Positions 6,681-6,981 of a stretch of 6,981 nucleotides of DNA are shown in pieces (the first letter of the stretch is position 1; every line of letters starts with the position of its first letter). The DNA is taken from assembly GCA_903854075.1 (NCBI GenBank), contig CAINVI010000102.1, positions 1 through 6,981 on the forward strand. The letters are read 5' to 3'. A model generated the notes under the pieces. That model searched no databases. It was not told the DNA's origin and was given only the letters and a program-made list of their open reading frames with translations. The position numbers and the translations under genes are program-made. This stretch comes from Candidatus Pollutiaquabacter sp. (GTDB lineage: Bacteria; Bacteroidota; Bacteroidia; AKYH767-A; 2013-40CM-41-45).

Positions 6681-6981
6681 TGGGATTGTTCTTTTATTAC
6701 TTCACCAGGTTCGCCGATCATTTCATCTTGCTGTATAGCGGGCTGTTGTTCCTCACCTACTTCATACTTTCCAGTGTCTCTGCCAGGGAGATGATCAATT
6801 ACCTTCGGAAGAACTCCTTTATTGATTACCGGGATATTCTCACCGCTCCCTCCGCGCCATCGATTTCTATCATTGCGCCGGCTTATAACGAGTCCAAAAC
6901 CATCGTAGAGAATATACGCTCCTTGCTGAATATACACTACGTCAACTTCGAAGTGATTATCATCAACGACGGTAGCAAAGA
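6677..6981 (+). CDS. Membrane family-2 glycosyltransferase (N-terminal 101 residues only)
   Basis: The gene runs off the right edge. ATG at 6677 overlaps the HEAT stop codon in an ATGA arrangement; a second in-frame ATG at 6680 is equally possible and shares one base with the stop. The visible part has a hydrophobic membrane segment (about 15-34), a short linker, and the start of a GT2 (GT-A fold) domain: SISIIAPAYNES (62-73), a helix, then FEVIIINDGSK (91-101), in which Asp98 is the first nucleotide-sugar-binding Asp. Membrane-bound GT2 enzymes with this opening include PgaC/IcaA, hyaluronan and cellulose synthases, which polymerise a sugar nucleotide and pass the chain through the membrane. 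The polymerising motifs (DxD, QxxRW) lie beyond the window, so synthase as opposed to single-transfer activity is not shown. The polymer cannot be stated. Confidence 0.9.
   Translation, partial: MMGLFFYYFTRFADHFILLYSGLLFLTYFILSSVSAREMINYLRKNSFIDYRDILTAPSAPSISIIAPAYNESKTIVENIRSLLNIHYVNFEVIIINDGSK

Noticed and set aside
6656..6937. Antisense open frame over the glycosyltransferase start
   Set aside because: The + strand frame encodes clear GT2 motifs (APAYNE, INDGS) and is coupled to the HEAT gene; the antisense frame has no recognisable features.

Overview
The window is about 7 kb with six genes, all on the + strand. It most likely comes from a member of the Bacteroidota. The signs are: no Shine-Dalgarno sequence ahead of the start codons, one perfect match to the Bacteroidota -7 promoter box (TAnnTTTG), a YaiO-type outer-membrane barrel ending in Phe, and an Hpt domain with the AHxxKPSF wording common in that phylum. 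I cannot name a genus from the sequence.

Layout. Positions 1-2268 hold the 3' part of a large hybrid sensor histidine kinase (REC-PAS-HisKA-HATPase-REC-Hpt; its N terminus lies before the window). Positions 2303-2668 encode a stand-alone CheY-like receiver. After a 96-bp gap with a hairpin and a 12-bp palindrome comes a YaiO-like TPR plus beta-barrel protein (2765-4069, TTG start). Four bases later comes a secreted CotH-family kinase-like protein (4074-5465). An 84-bp gap with a candidate promoter precedes a membrane-anchored HEAT-repeat protein (5550-6680, TTG start). That gene overlaps by the ATGA arrangement the start of a membrane family-2 glycosyltransferase (6677 to the window end, truncated).

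How the genes may work together (inference). The set looks like a synthase-dependent exopolysaccharide system comparable in logic to Pga/PNAG: an inner-membrane GT2 synthase, a membrane-anchored partner (HEAT), an outer-membrane TPR-barrel (YaiO, a small counterpart of PgaA) and a secreted kinase-fold enzyme (CotH) that could modify the polymer or an envelope protein. Upstream is a nearly complete phosphorelay: His, Asp, Hpt-His, then a receiver-only protein with no DNA-binding domain. This suggests control by phosphorylation and protein contact, perhaps through the HEAT protein, rather than by a fused transcription factor or c-di-GMP domain. None of the individual families is new. The combination is what deserves attention.

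No RNA genes, mobile elements, CRISPR arrays or long repeats were seen. No stretch longer than 100 bases lacks a gene.
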